Assembly: GCA_949361645.1 (NCBI GenBank)
Contig: OX442417.1
Span: 11,345,150-11,409,149 of the forward strand
DNA length: 64,000 nucleotides
Source: Spongilla lacustris
Taxonomy: Eukaryota; Porifera; Demospongiae; Spongillida; Spongillidae
Reading direction: 5' to 3'
A program made the position numbers and the translations under genes. The notes beneath the pieces were generated by a model. The model was not told the origin of the DNA. It ran no database searches and saw nothing but the letters and a program-made list of their open reading frames with translations. Positions 33,192 through 44,812 of this stretch are shown here, in pieces; the stretch's first letter is position 1; every line of letters begins with the position of its first letter.

Positions 33192-35033
33192 CTAAATGTG
33201 GTCTTCTTTTAAACAGATACGTAGTTGCCGCATCATCCAGTCTCTAAACTTGTTTATATTGACACAACTGATAATTTGATTGCTCTTCATGGATTTAAAG
33301 TTTTGATGAAATCTTCCTGGCTGCATATGAAAGTTGCCGTTTTGTACAAGTTCAGTGACAAGTTTGCTTAGGTCTTCTTGTTCAGAGCGTCGTGTGTGTG
33401 CCGTTGTTACAACTGTTCCTGTCATTGCATCAAAATTGGTAATAATTTCTGAAAGAGGACCCAATGCTTTTCCAACTTTAGATATTGCACTTGGAGTTTT
33501 GTTTGCTCCAAGATGTGAAATAGCATCCTTGCATAGCCGGTTCAAATGTTCCATATGGAGATCAGCAGAAATATTGCACCCTGTTTTCCCATGTACATTA
33601 ACAAATCGTCCCCAAAGCATTTGAGCCGCATACCGAGAAGGCAGTATGTAGTAGTATGATGCCAATAACAGTAAGGCTTCAATGCAATAGTTTTTGTGAC
33701 CTGTTCCACGAAATAGAAGAAAGAAGAACTTCCAACATCTAAGAACACGAGGACCATCACCCTCTCGAACTGCATCCTTGAACTCAAGGTAAAGAAGACC
33801 CAATGACATAACTTCCGTGGCATACTTCAGTACATGATCAGAACCATCCTCATCAGCTCTATATGGATAGCTTATATTAATGAATTTTCTGCATATTGAC
33901 TTCACTAGTGAATCAAGAGCAGCCTGCTGATCTGAAGGAAGTGTAGAGGATGATAAGTTTGTCATAAAGTCTGATGCATTGCTAACACCAACGGAATGCA
34001 GTGCTGCTGCAATTACATGACTTGATGTTACCAGCTCCAAAAAGTCCTCACATGCATTCATGTCCTTCTTGACATCCTTAGTAACATTTCTGAGGATCTG
34101 AAGTTGGTAAAGAGTACCTACATCCAGAGTTGAGGATGCTTTGTACAAATGTGACCATATAACCTGCACGATGAATTGAATTGGGACACATACACTGATG
34201 TAATTTAAATGAAGTAAATGAACCCACGTCACCTGCATAAAACACATTTTTGTGTGCCAGTCTTCCACAACAGGAATGAATGCATCCAGTCTCATTCTAC
34301 CATTATCAGAGTTTCTGCGGATACTCTGGCTGCCTCGCACTCTAGCTGCAGTCACCTGGTCACCACCAATCAGTATTTGACAAAAGTGATCTAACTCTAT
34401 GTCTGTAACTTCTGGTTCTCCACTTGGGTCTTCAGCCGGGTCCTCAAACTGTTGAATTGTTCTGATTGAAGGAACGTACTTGTGTAACCCATCGAGAATA
34501 TCCATCATGTCATCCAACTTATTCTCATTCTTTAATAATACTCCCAGTGGGACCTTAATAAGAAGGTAAGATAAAGTAATAAGAATATGGTAAGAACAAG
34601 ATTGTTTTTAATATTAAGGCATACCACTTCAGACTTCTTTGACATAGCAACAATTAAAACTAACCACTTTAACTGCAGCAGCGTGCTCAGTTGGCGTAGC
34701 TCTTCTTTTTGTACCGCTGCTCTCAAGCGCGCTGGGATCATTGGCTCGTCCTGAAAGCTTCGCAAGGAGTACACTCTCCAAAGATGAGCACTTTTCAACA
34801 GTACGATAGCACGTCAAACACACATAGCCTTCCGCAAACATTTGTCGCGCATCTTCATGGTCCCAACCCGACTGCGTAGCTAAATCCAGCAATTTTTTGA
34901 TGCAGCAATTCGTCGACAACGATCCAAGCTTCTTTCTTTTCTTTCGTTGTAGAACAGGGGTTGAGCATACTTTGCAGCAGTTCATCGTAATTAAGTTGAG
35001 TGCTTCCAAATTAATTTGTGTAATCACGGACAT
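33192..35033 (-). CDS. DUF6589-type protein, probable Academ-like transposase
   Basis: Three exons (35033-34665, 34553-34233, 34163-33192) with introns of 111 and 69 bp give about 553 residues. The 69-bp intron has no stop and is a multiple of 3, so the raw frame runs through it; ATGCAG before GTGACG and CGTGCAG before GTTATATGG mark it. The N-terminus has CCKVC and GYVCLTCY, a likely zinc-binding module. Further on are GGDQVTAARVRGSQS, FIPVVEDWHTKM, GTLYQLQILRNVTKD, EFKDAVREGDG and DLHMEHLNRLCK. I recognise this pattern as DUF6589, common in cnidarian, sponge and fungal genomes. The acidic residues in GDQ, EDWH and MEHLN are candidates for a DDE-type catalytic set; this is inference. An alternative start is the Met of MNCCKVC. 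Confidence 0.8.
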
Positions 35034-35186
35034 TACGTATATCTAAATTTAGATGTAAACTTCCGTCCTCAAAAATCAGGGACGCTGGAACAAAAATGTT
35101 TGACGATATTCCCAGACCCACCTGTCGTAGTGTTTATACTGTAAGCGATAAACGCTTACGTCATGGTGGGTCTGGGTACGAGACTA
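35020..35186 (-). repeat. Right terminal inverted repeat of the Academ-like element
   Basis: Counterpart of 31215-31390. It ends GGGTACGAGACTA directly before a run of C (35187-35212). Confidence 0.9.
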
Positions 35187-36020
35187 CCCCCCCCCCCCCC
35201 CCCCCCCCCCCCAACGTATCGTGTTGAGAGATGTGTATCCCGTATTCCGCCGCCTTAAAAACAATTTGTTACATGTATGTCAATAATTGAAGTGGGGGGA
35301 GGGAGGGTGGAAACTGCACAAGTGCCGGGTGGACTAGGTAGTGATCGGCATGCGCAATAGCGTTTGAGTGTTCGGCACCCGCGTCGTTGTAAAGTATAAG
35401 ACTTACTGCTAGCTAGGACTGTTTATAGAATACGGAAAATTTGAGGCTTAAAGGTCGCTTTGAAATTGGGGGTGCCGACCACTTCCCTGTGCCGAACATA
35501 CCTTACCTGTGTACCATTTTTGGTGTTCGACGTCGATGCAATACTGTTAAATGGAGCACACCTGACTGCTGCTCTCACAGTGACAGTACAACCTTAGAAT
35601 CCCAGGGCTGGGTATGTAGTGATATTGGCTTCTTCTGAGATAGGCAGGAGGAAGGCTAGATGAGATAGGAAGTTGTGGTTGGAGTTGGTGTTGAATAGGA
35701 AGTCCTGTGGTGAAGTATTACTGATTTGCATGTTTGACTAAGTCCACATAGCGTTTTACTCACTGCACCATTTTGCAAGTTTTGGACTGTTCTACATGAG
35801 CTCTAGATGTCTTCCACCTTAAATAATGCCCCCCATTGCTAGGTGGGCTTGCAAGCTTTGGTCTCAAAACAATATTCTCTGTTTTGCAATCACATCAAGT
35901 CTAGCAATGTCGCCACTTAGAGCAGTACTTTATTTGACTGTTAAGTTTGAAGGTTATAGTTTCTCTCTTTCACCACTGGTTCCTCTGTTCAGTTTAGAGG
36001 TTACTAGTCCCTCAGATCCT
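35187..36020. other. No gene recognised
   Basis: It starts with the C run and has G-rich segments near 35290. The 35441-35638 frame is not recognised. The 57-bp repeats begin at its right edge. Confidence 0.5.
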
Positions 36021-36404
36021 GTTTGGTGACACTGCTTCCTCTGTTTGAGTCTGGAAATTGCTAGATCCTGTGTCCCTGTTTGGTGACTACTGCTTCCTCT
36101 GTTGAGTCTAGAGGTTGCTAGATCCTGTGTTCCTGTTTGGTGACTACTGGTTCGTGTGTTCAGTCTGGAGGTTGCTAGATCCTGTGTCCCTGTTTGGTGA
36201 CTACTGCTTCCTCTGTTGAGTCTGGAGGTTGCTAAATCCTGTGTTCCTGTTTGGTGACTACTGCTTCCTCTGTTGAGTCTGGAGGTTGCTAGATCCTGTG
36301 TTCCTGTTTGGTGACTACTGCTTCCTCTGTTGAGTCTGGAGGTGGCTATAACCTGTGTCCCTGTTTGGTGAGTCTGAAGGTTGCTGGTTCATTGTTTGCA
36401 AATA
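36021..36404 (+). repeat. 57-bp tandem array, about seven units
   Basis: GTTTGGTGACTACTGCTTCC recurs at 36021, 36078, 36135, 36192, 36249, 36306 and 36363, exactly 57 bp apart. Each unit also has TCTGGAGGTTGCTAGATCC. It is the first module of a compound satellite that also occurs at 61.9-63.1 kb. Confidence 0.95.
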
Positions 36405-36655
36405 TGTTAGGGAGATTGGACTTTAGGCAGTGGGGATATTGGATATTGTTGGGGGTGGGTGGAAAAGCTTGTGCTAAGGTAATGTTTTGTGTGTTGGTTT
36501 TGGATTTGTACACATAAATGTTTGTTGTGTACACTCATGGTCACCCTTCCCTGTACTCATGGTCACCTTTCACTGCACTCATGGTCTCCCTTCTTTACAC
36601 CCATGGTCACCCTTGTTTACACTCATGGTCACCCTTCTTTACACTCATGGTCTAC
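36405..36655 (+). repeat. Spacer module plus short 22-bp array of the compound satellite
   Basis: The spacer (GGATATTGTTGGGGGTGGGT, AAAGCTTGTGCTA, TTGTGTGTTGG) runs to about 36530 and leads into about six imperfect CACTCATGGTCACCC units. The same order recurs five more times in the window. Confidence 0.9.
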
Positions 36656-37220
36656 TGGAGACATTCCACCACAGATCACCCAGTGGTGATGCCATTTTAA
36701 TAAGCCACCTCAGATTTGAATGAAATTTATGTTTATCATGGTTGGGAAAGTGACCACAAGTATTATCACCTCATTACCCTTATCTGATCTGCCAATTTGA
36801 TGTGCATAATGGGCATTTTAGTTTAGCAAACCCTTCAGCTTTGAGCACTCATAACTCTGCAACACCTAGTCTTACATACATGTACATGTGTGAGGTATCA
36901 TTGAAAAGGGTAAGCAATGGCAAAAATATAATGTGGCTTTATTTATCCGTAGTGGAATTGAAACTGAATGTTCTTATGACGTGATGTGTTGCACTATGGC
37001 TGTGTAATGGTGCTGTATTTGCCAAAATTGTTATTGCACTACTACTTAAAAATTTGATACCAACCATTAATTTTAATCAAGTATTTCCTAATAAGTTGTG
37101 GGTGTGGTCATTGAATTCTACATATTTACTCCCCTGACCATGGTTAATATACGATAATTTATATTGCAATATAAGGAGGGGCAGTGGGATTGGTCAGGTG
37201 ATCTGTGCTAGAATGACTCA
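36656..37220. other. No gene recognised
   Basis: Non-repetitive AT-rich sequence between two copies of the compound satellite; no frame is recognised. Confidence 0.5.
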
Positions 37221-37993
37221 TGGCCGCCCTTCTTTTACACTCATGGTCACCCATTTCTGCACTCATTGTCACCTTTCTAAACTCATGTTCACTCTTCCTC
37301 TGTTCAGTCTGGAGGTTGCTTGATTGTTTGTTCCTGTTTGGTGACTACTGCTTTGTCTGTTGAGTCTGGAGGTTGCTAGATCCAGTGTCCCTGTTTGGTG
37401 AGTCTCTAGGTTGCTCGTTCATGGTTTGCAGACATGTTTGGGAGATTAGACTATGGGATATTGTTGGGGTGGATGGAAAAGCTTGTACTAGGGTAATGTT
37501 TTATGTGTTGGTTTGGATTTGTACACATTCAGCAGGTTTCATGGTCAACCTTCTTTACATTCATGGTCACCCTTCTTTACACTCATGGACACCCTTCTTT
37601 ACACTCATGGTCACCCTTCTTTACACTCATGGTCGCCCTTCCTCTGTTGAGTCTGGAGGTAGCTAGATTCTGTGTTCCTGTTTGGTGACTACTGGTTTCT
37701 CTGTTGAGTCGTTTCTGTGTGTTGACGTCTGCTCTCTCTTTTTAGTCTGCAGGTTGCTACATCCTGTGTCGCGACTGGTTCCTCTGTTGAGTCTGGAGGT
37801 TGCTGTGGTCCTTGTTTGGTGAGTCTGGAGGTTGCTTGCTCATGGTTGGCAGGTTAAAATACATCTTTAGGCAGTGCGGGTATCCTATGGGATATTGTTG
37901 GGGGTGGGTGGAAAAGCTTATGCTATGGTAATATTTTGTGTGTTGGTTTGGATTTGTATACGTATACATACAACAAGTTTGTTGTGCTCTCTA
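37221..37993 (+). repeat. Compound satellite, second and third copies
   Basis: It contains 57-bp-type units (GGAGGTTGCT near 37310, 37365, 37650 and 37795), spacer copies near 37430-37530 and 37870-37970, and short CACTCATGGTCACCC runs. Confidence 0.9.
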
Positions 37994-38295
37994 CACTCAT
38001 GGTCACCCTTCTCTGCACTCATGGTCACCCTTCTCTGCACTCATGGTCACCCTTCTCTGCACTCATGGTCACCCTTCTCTGCACTCATGGTCACCCTTCT
38101 CTGCACTCATGGTCACCCTTCTCTGCACTCATGGTCACCCTTCTCTGCACTCATGGTCACCCTTCTCTGCACTCATGGTCACCCTTCTCTGCACTCATGG
38201 TCACCCTTCTCTGCACTCATGGTCACCCTTCTCTGCACTCATGGTCACCCTTCTCTGCACTCATGGTCACCCTTCTCTGCACTCATGGTCACCCA
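37994..38295 (+). repeat. 22-bp minisatellite, 14 near-identical units
   Basis: CACTCATGGTCACCCTTCTCTG repeats 13 intervals exactly 22 bp apart. Because 22 is not a multiple of 3 and the unit has no stop in any plus frame, all three plus frames are open and read the same 22-residue cycle. The frames of 138-186 residues here are therefore artefacts. Confidence 0.97.
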
Positions 38296-38398
38296 GAGTC
38301 AGAAATAACATCTCCATATTGGCTGGACAAATGTCCAGTCAAAGAAACATTTGACTGGACATTTTGTTTAAATGGATGGTCAAGTGTAATTACATGTA

Positions 38399-39309
38399 CA
38401 GTACCGCTCACCCACAAGTTTACACTCGCGTTGGCCCGCTTGCAACAATATATTCTCAAGCGAGTGATTATCTTGTCATTGGCGAGTGCTTTGTGAGTGC
38501 CGCGTGAGTAACGGATAATTAGTAAGGTGCATGTACGACGGTGTCAATACAAGAATCCCACTCTACGTATTATTCACGCGCATGGTATGTTGTTGGCGTG
38601 ATTCGTTTCCTGCGAGTTGTTGCAAGTTTTATTCATAGCAATACATGTACATGTAGTTGTAACGCCATGATATTCCATTGGTGTGAATGATTAACGTCGG
38701 ACGCGCCTCCTAATATATTATTCGTGGACGTACAACTACATGATCACACTGCATGAATGCTTATTTGTGGGGTGGATATCTACACAGCTGCTCCTACAGT
38801 ACAACCTTACGAAAAGCGGTCGTATAATCACGTATTGACGTAGCAATAAATTGGCGGTAAATGGGCATTAGCAATTCTCATTACTGATATACAGACAGAC
38901 AGAACGCTAGCTAAGTTTAGATAACGAAACGAGGCGAAGGGTTATTTTGTTGCACAATAGAGTGTACAGTATGGAATGTAATAGGGAAAGGTTGCTGGAG
39001 GAGGGAGTGACTATCAGCCGTACCACTGTGTACCAGCTCAATAAGAAAGAAAATCTGTAATGACAAGAAAAAGCCAGCTCCAAAGCATACATATTCAGAA
39101 CAGCATTACAAATTCATTGACAATACTATGCCTTCAAACGATAAACTCAATTATTCTCTACATCACTCATGCCGTAATTCCCGTATTTGCATTTTGCAAG
39201 TGAGTGCCTATTATGTTTACAATGAGTGATTTCTCACGAGCGATTTTTGCTTGCTCGCAACTCACGAGTGACTCGCGCGTGAGTGTAAACTTGTGGGTGA
39301 GCGGTACTG
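38399..39309. mobile_element. Tc1/mariner-type non-autonomous element, 911 bp, TA-flanked
   Basis: Ends CAGTACCGCTCACCCACAAG and the reverse complement, continuing with TTTACACTCGCG. TA lies at 38397-38398 and 39310-39311. The closely related CAGTGCCGTCCACCCACAAG end belongs to the 312-bp element at 58130. A helix-turn-helix remnant is inside. Confidence 0.9.
38971..39060 (+). pseudogene. Transposase helix-turn-helix remnant
   Basis: A 29-residue frame contains RLLEEGVTISRTTVYQL, which resembles the DNA-binding helix-turn-helix of Tc1/mariner and related transposases. It ends at a stop and no catalytic region follows. It lies within the 911-bp element and supports its Tc1/mariner origin. Confidence 0.5.
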
Positions 39310-39438
39310 TATATTGGAAGTACTGTGCAACATTCTGCTTCAGAAAAATTGATACTTCTATACAGACTATTACCACTCACTATTATTTAGTTAGATTGAC
39401 CACAACTAGCCACATCCGCTATCTCATCAGGTCTAATA

Positions 39439-39870
39439 CGTGACGAGCAACGACCTGTTCGTTTCTCAAGCGCTTCTCTTGCACAAGGGTACGCACAGCA
39501 AGGAGAAGGTCATTCGACTTGGGTATGCGCTGTTGTTTAGGAAGACGATTAGCGGGTGGCACTGCTACTTGAATCTCCTGCTGATGATGCCAGTCATGAT
39601 AAACTAGCCCAACTGTTTGTGTAGAATAACCAAGTAATGCAGCTACCCGCTGTTGGTAGGCTTCTGTTCCGGATTTTCCAACAGTTCCTTGGCCTCTTTG
39701 GCTTGCAGCGAGTGATATGCGACTAGAATATTAAGCCTTTGTTCCTCTGTAAGTGTGCGAGGCCTTTTGCTCTTCAATACTGCAATCGTAGTCTTCAGGA
39801 AACTCAATTGTAAAGAGTTCGCGTCCTCACTGGAAACTGCCATATTTAATTGATTACGTGATTGTAGCAA
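39439..39870 (-). pseudogene. Transposase-like DNA-binding region, frameshifted
   Basis: The first frame (39870-39643) contains KRPRTLTEEQRLNILVAYHS, a typical start of a transposase helix-turn-helix domain. A frame change near 39660 leads to a second frame with YQQRVAALLGYSTQTVGLVY and then LVQEKRLRNEQVV, ending at a stop near 39439. It looks like the N-terminal half of a transposase of unknown family; the catalytic part is absent. Confidence 0.5.
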
Positions 39871-40209
39871 AACATCTGGGCCTAAAGTGTTTAGGTATTC
39901 ATGCTTGCTTTAGCAACCGCAGATTGATACAAGCCACGTAAAAACGGTGGAATAAAGGTAAAAACTTCAGAAAAGTGTAGTTTTAGAGCGGAACACAGCC
40001 AAGAGGTGCGAAAAATTGCTGTGTGTATGTACCTCAGACCCCATAGAAACCGATTATAATTTTAAAAAAAATCAACGCGGTACCGAAACGAGTCAAGAAT
40101 ATTGAATTCAAAGAATTGATGGGTTTTTTGTCATGAAAAATTGGAGTTCTAAATGACATTAGAATCGGGTAAAAACGTCATCACAATATCGCAGAAATAA
40201 AATACTATC

Positions 40210-40842
40210 CATCGATGCATGGACCTTGATATAATTGCTTCACCAGACTACCACATTTCCATATACTTCCTCGATGCTGTCGCGCACTTTAGTGCCATCA
40301 CACTCAAAACCAATGACTTTGTCCCTGGACTCATCCTGCATATCCAGGTTGCTCATGGTACGGTTGAAACAATCATATAGTTCAGATACAGAACAAGACT
40401 GTCTCACACTGAGGAATTTACTTTTCACATGTACTCTACGGTCATTGTCAAAGGAATCAACGAAGAGCACTACGAAGAGTTGATCCTCCATGTTAGCACA
40501 TTCTGTACTACCATCAAACAGCACACTATAACATCTAGCCTTTGAATACTGTTCAAAAGCTTGTTTATAAAGTCGTCAGCTATGTATTTTAACGAATTCT
40601 GTGTATGCCAAACGATTGTTGTATTTGTCCAAGGTCTGCATTGTAATTTTCTTCCAATTTACATATTCCATCAAACTTGTTAAGTGCCAAATTCTCTTTT
40701 GCCATGCAATGTGAAATTTCTTCATCATTTGATCACACGTTTTCTAGCCTAGTGTCTGCAGTGCAATGACAATTGGATTGTTGTGCATAGTACTAATCTT
40801 ATCTGTACCAGACTGCTTTAATTTGAACAGTGTCATTGCTTT
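40210..40842 (-). pseudogene. hAT-like transposase fragment, unit 1
   Basis: The minus strand encodes pieces of a ZNF862/KIAA1586-type hAT transposase: MMKKFHIA near 40730, VLFDGSTECANMEDQLFVVL near 40500 and VIGFECDGTKVRD near 40300. The FDGST motif matches the region around the first catalytic Asp of this group. Frames change between pieces. At 40842 it is fused directly to the middle of a plus-strand effector gene, so a deletion removed the 5' parts of both divergent genes. Confidence 0.65.
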
Positions 40843-41667
40843 GTGGTCAAGTGAATGTAGACTTAGCGACTGGAGAAAAGAGAAAATATGTCAAAATGCA
40901 TTCTGCACGACTTCTTTTTATAGCACAGCTGCTGAACCTATTCACCCTCAAGAATTAATGGTTTATAAAGTTCTCGAACGCCTGGGCTTTGGCTGTGAAA
41001 CCCATTTTTTGCAAAGAAGTTTTGAAGATGTGTATATTGCCACACTGGATGTTGGACATGGTGGATGTTTTAGTACATTTGCAAAAGCAACAGGTGGGGC
41101 AGAAAAAGTTGGAGATGAGGTTATGGCCAAACTCTATGGGGCACCCTACAAATAATTAATCGAGATTGAAATCATAATGATTGGAGTAGAGCGATGCAGT
41201 TGCTCAAAACTTTTTGCTGCTAGTCGCTTCTTTAGATATATTGCATATTCTTCGACTTCGCGATTTTGGATTTTTAATCACTGAAGCGGCAATACCATTT
41301 TTGAAAGTTATTCATTTTTGTGTAGCACATGACAATTTTCACGGTAAACTTTGATCATTTTGGAGGATTCTTGGTTGGAAATGGTTTATATCATTATGCT
41401 GGATCCATCAAGCAATGCGTTATGGGTTGTGTGATACAGAAGAGAGAGTCAAAGCAGCTCTTCTTGTATTAACAGCGGGTACCTCAGCCCAATCACATGA
41501 ATGCGTAGAATTAGCTAATTAAGATCTTCATATCAACCGAGGTATTTGCTGATTGTATTCATGATATGATGAGACAGATTCATTCTGTGAAGCTCTACAT
41601 CATAACGTCACATTTTTTTACTCAACAACTGCAGTCTTGGAAACCTGAAGATGGTAAGAAAGCTTAA
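40843..41667 (+). pseudogene. Crinkler-like effector body, unit 1 (5' truncated)
   Basis: It aligns with the second half of the effector at 55.8-56.7 kb, including HPQELMVYKVLERLGFGCET, then FCDG-like and FGGFLVGNG-like stretches in shifting frames. The header and the first half are missing, and stops and small deletions follow the GDEVMAKLYGAPY segment. It ends AAGCTTAA at 41661-41667, where the TTAA is the empty version of the site used by the piggyBac-like element in unit 2. Confidence 0.75.
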
Positions 41668-42295
41668 AGGGAGGCTGAGCTGGCTTGTTTCGTGATTTTT
41701 TATTTTCTTTTATGGCTCTACTCTACCTGATAGGCTTATAGTCCAATTCTTATGCATTAAACATGTTTACTTTTAAAGATATAACATACAAAGTTTTGAG
41801 TCGTAGCATGTTACTTGGATCCAATTATTACTTACGACAGTATTTTCAGGGGTTGACATATGTTATGCATAATCATATTCATTTATATGGCACGTCTGCC
41901 ATCACAAGTTTGTAAAACATTATTTCTATGTACCCGCAGTGCAGTAGCTATCCGCTGATAGATTAAATTGTTGCGTACAACTCCATTGAGCTGTCGTTGC
42001 ACACCTGCCCCCCCCCCCCCCCCCCCCCAGATCCCCACTGATTGTGCGAGTTTCCTCCAAACTCCAAAGTGAATTAAACAGCAGCCATTTTCTTTCATGG
42101 GTACGCCCTTAACTGCATCGATTCGGTTTGGTTGATGAATACTAATTAGCTAGTGTGGATGCACCCTCAATCCGGATCGATCCGGATTGCGGTTGCTAGT
42201 GAAGAAACGCCTTTAGAGTGTACCTATGTGTAAATCATATGCAGTGGCTAGTACATAGATCTTTGTAAGCACAAGAAGTGAACCTACACTATAGC
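41668..42295. other. Unit 1-2 junction, no intact gene
   Basis: 41668-42060 matches 47811-48070 (AGGGAGGCTGA, GGCACGTCTGCC), the 3' tail of the effector unit joined to the 3' side of the next hAT copy. A C run at 42009-42029 interrupts it. Confidence 0.6.
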
Positions 42296-43066
42296 CTAGA
42301 GCAGGTTCCACTCTGACTCTGTACAATACTGGTGTTCACACCACACTTCCTCAAGAATAGGTGCAAACTTTCTAAGTAGGATGGTTACTGCTTCAGTTGC
42401 AAATGCTTTATGGAAAATCATTCTTTTTATTTGGGGCTTGAAAATAGGAATTTTCATACCTGCATCCTGTGTCTGTTGGGGCCACGAACTTAGGGAATTA
42501 AAATGCATTGCACATGTGATCCATCTACAAGGCACTTCATGTCAGCCTTCAATGTAATAGCCCCATATTTCCCAGATAAAGGGATTCCGAAAAGTGACGA
42601 AGCATCTTTGAGTGCTGATGTTAGGTATTGACCAGGACTATGTGCAAGAATAAGACAATTAAATTTTCATTATATACTGTCAAATTGGCATTTACCTCTC
42701 TGTTAGTACTTGTAGCTTTATCACAGTCTGCTTCAATGTTTGTATAATGTGCCCAGGGGAGTAACTTGGAGATTGAATGGCTAGTGATGTGGTGTGTAGG
42801 ATGTCTATAACATCAGTAGGAAATGATCCCAGCAAAATGGTCGTTCTAGGTGAGAGCTTTTTTAGAAAGCCCTTCGCCTTGGCCTTGCTATCTGATAACA
42901 CTCCACTGCCTGTTGCAATTGACAACTAGAATAATAATAATTAACTTCAACTATCTTACTTACAATTACTTGTACCTATTCAAGGTGCTGCATTAAAGCA
43001 GGATAGATGCTCCATAGTTTCTTAAGTGCCTGCATTGTGTGAGGCAGCCACCTAGTACCGCCAACC
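42296..43066 (-). pseudogene. hAT-like transposase fragment, unit 2
   Basis: In minus order: NRVGGTRWLPHTMQALKKLW (43066-42980), then a stretch with KAKGFLKKLSPRTTILLGS (42925-42692), then IFHKAFATEAVTIL (42535-42296). GGTRW-x-xHT is a hallmark of ZNF862/KIAA1586-type hAT proteins. The C-terminal dimerisation region seen in unit 3 is missing. Upstream, 43071-43230 contains a tandem duplication of about 78 bp (TTGGAACTAAGAATTTTATC twice). Confidence 0.7.
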
Positions 43067-43277
43067 CTGTTTGGAACTAAGAATTTTATCCCTACTGTGT
43101 CACATGATTTTCCCTGTTCAATGCATTGGAATGGTAAAAATTGTACTGTACCACCAACCCTGTTTGGAACTAAGAATTTTATCCCTACTGCGTCACATGA
43201 TTTTCCCTGTTCAATGCATTGGAATGGTAAAAATTGTACATCGAAAAAAGCAGCACTGGAAGGTGGCCATGAACGTG

Positions 43278-43286
43278 TATATAAAA
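43278..43286 (+). promoter_or_regulatory. TATA box of effector unit 2
   Basis: TATATAAAA lies about 40 bp before the header Met at 43326. The block TATAAAAGC followed by CATTTTTCC and TCTGCA is conserved at 49491 and 54880 in front of the other header copies. Confidence 0.7.
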
Positions 43287-43325
43287 GCGCCCTTTCATTT
43301 TTCCGTCTGCATCTCTCATGTAGGA

Positions 43326-44812
43326 ATGGCATCTGTAATGAAGAAACTGTGGGTTCGGTTTGAAGAGGAAATTCCAATAAGGGTCACTTTTGACCCTTCT
43401 GCTGATATATATGATTTGATACAGAAAGCTAAGCTATTTAAAAAGTATTATACACGACAAATAGAACTCAAGAAAGAGAACAATGTGCTAGATGTACAAA
43501 GCACTATTGTTTCAGAAATGACAGAGGACTGGGGGACTTATGGAAGACCATTTGTTCTGCACCAAGTAGCAGGTAAGGGTATATGTGTCCATCCATCCAG
43601 AATTATTTTGGAGAGGTAGTCTTTGTTCTCTATATATTATGCAAGCGAATCTCTTAATTTCCGAATATATTAAGCTTTATGAAAAAATTATTATGCAAAT
43701 ATTAAAAGTTGTGCCATGAAGCAGTTGATTCTTGGGGGTATGTTAGAAGACCTTGCAATTCCTTTTGCTGATTCGTGTAGAATTTCTGCTATGAGTCGTT
43801 TACATACAAAATTACACTATTTTGCCCGCAAAAGGTATGATGCAGAAACTCTTCGTACCCAGTTTTCAGATTTGGAATACCTTATTTCAACCACACACAA
43901 AGAAAGGCTCAAAATATTTGTTGAAAAGCATTTCAGATTCTCGGTTCAAGCGTAGAATGCGATGCTAAAGCCAGAGGTGTTCAGTCAAGTGAATGTAGAC
44001 TTAGCGACTGGAGAAAGATAAAATATCATGTCAAAACACATTCTGCAGGGTATCTTACTTCTAAAAGCACAGCTGCTGAACCTGTTCACCCTCAAGAATT
44101 AATGGTTTATGAAGTTTTCCAACACCTGCGCTTTGGCTGTGAAACTCTTTTTTTGCAAAGAAGTCTTGAAGATGTTTATATTGCCATACTAGATGTGGGA
44201 AGTTTTAGTACATTTGCAAAAAGCTGGAAATGAGGTTTATGGCCAAACTCTATGGGGCACTCTACAAATAATCGAGATTCTAGTGGAGTGCGATTGAAGC
44301 TATTGTTCAGAGCGATGTGGTTGCTCAAAACTTTTTGCTGCTGGTCGCTTTTTAAAATATGCTATCTACTTCGCGATTTACTTAATAATGCCGATAATTG
44401 GATTTTTAACCACTGAAGCCCAATGCCATTTTTGAAAGTTATTCATTTTTGTGTAGCACATGACACAATTGTCACAGTAAACTGTGATCATTTAGGAGGA
44501 TTCTTGGTTGGAAATGGTTTTATCATTATGCTGGATCCATCAAGCAATGCGTTATGGGTTGTGTGATAGACCTACAGAAGAGAGTCAAAGCAGCTCTTCT
44601 TGTATTAACAGCGGGTACCTCAGCCTAATCACAGGAATGCGTAGAATTAGCTAATTAAGATCTTCGTAACTGCATAACTTCAACCGAGGTATTTGCTGAT
44701 TGTATTCATGATATGATGAGACAGATTCATTCTGTGAAGCTTTACATCATAACATCACATTTTTACTGAACAACTGCAGTCTTGGAAACCTGAAGAGGGT
44801 AAGAAAGCTTAA
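43326..44812 (+). pseudogene. Crinkler-like effector, unit 2 (broken)
   Basis: The header exon (43326-43572) is open and ends GTAGCAG before GTAAGG, the same donor as in unit 4. The matching acceptor and the first part of exon 2 are deleted: the sequence jumps near 43715 from the intron to GAAGCAGTTGATTC. The rest of the body is present to AAGAAAGCTTAA (44812) but has many frame changes. The header carries MKKLWVRFEEEIPIRVTFD and VLDVQSTIVSEMTEDWGTYG. This copy cannot make the full protein. Confidence 0.75.

Larger units (their letters stand above)
31215..35186. mobile_element. Two-gene DNA transposon, Academ-like (AcademH-type), 3,972 bp
   Basis: Terminal inverted repeats of about 170 bp begin TAGTCTCGTACCCAGACCCA at each end, and the element sits between C runs (a CCCCCCCCC duplication is consistent). 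Inside are two convergent genes, a RecQ-like helicase (plus) and a DUF6589-type protein (minus). Both start codons lie at the inner edge of the repeats, about 155 bp from the ends, so each repeat probably carries a promoter. The first 70 bp of each repeat can also fold as a hairpin (CCCAGACCCACC ... GGTGGGTCTGGG). From memory, transposase plus SF2 helicase with long target duplications fits the AcademH lineage of Academ transposons; the assignment needs a search. All reading frames are intact with consistent introns. Confidence 0.85.
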
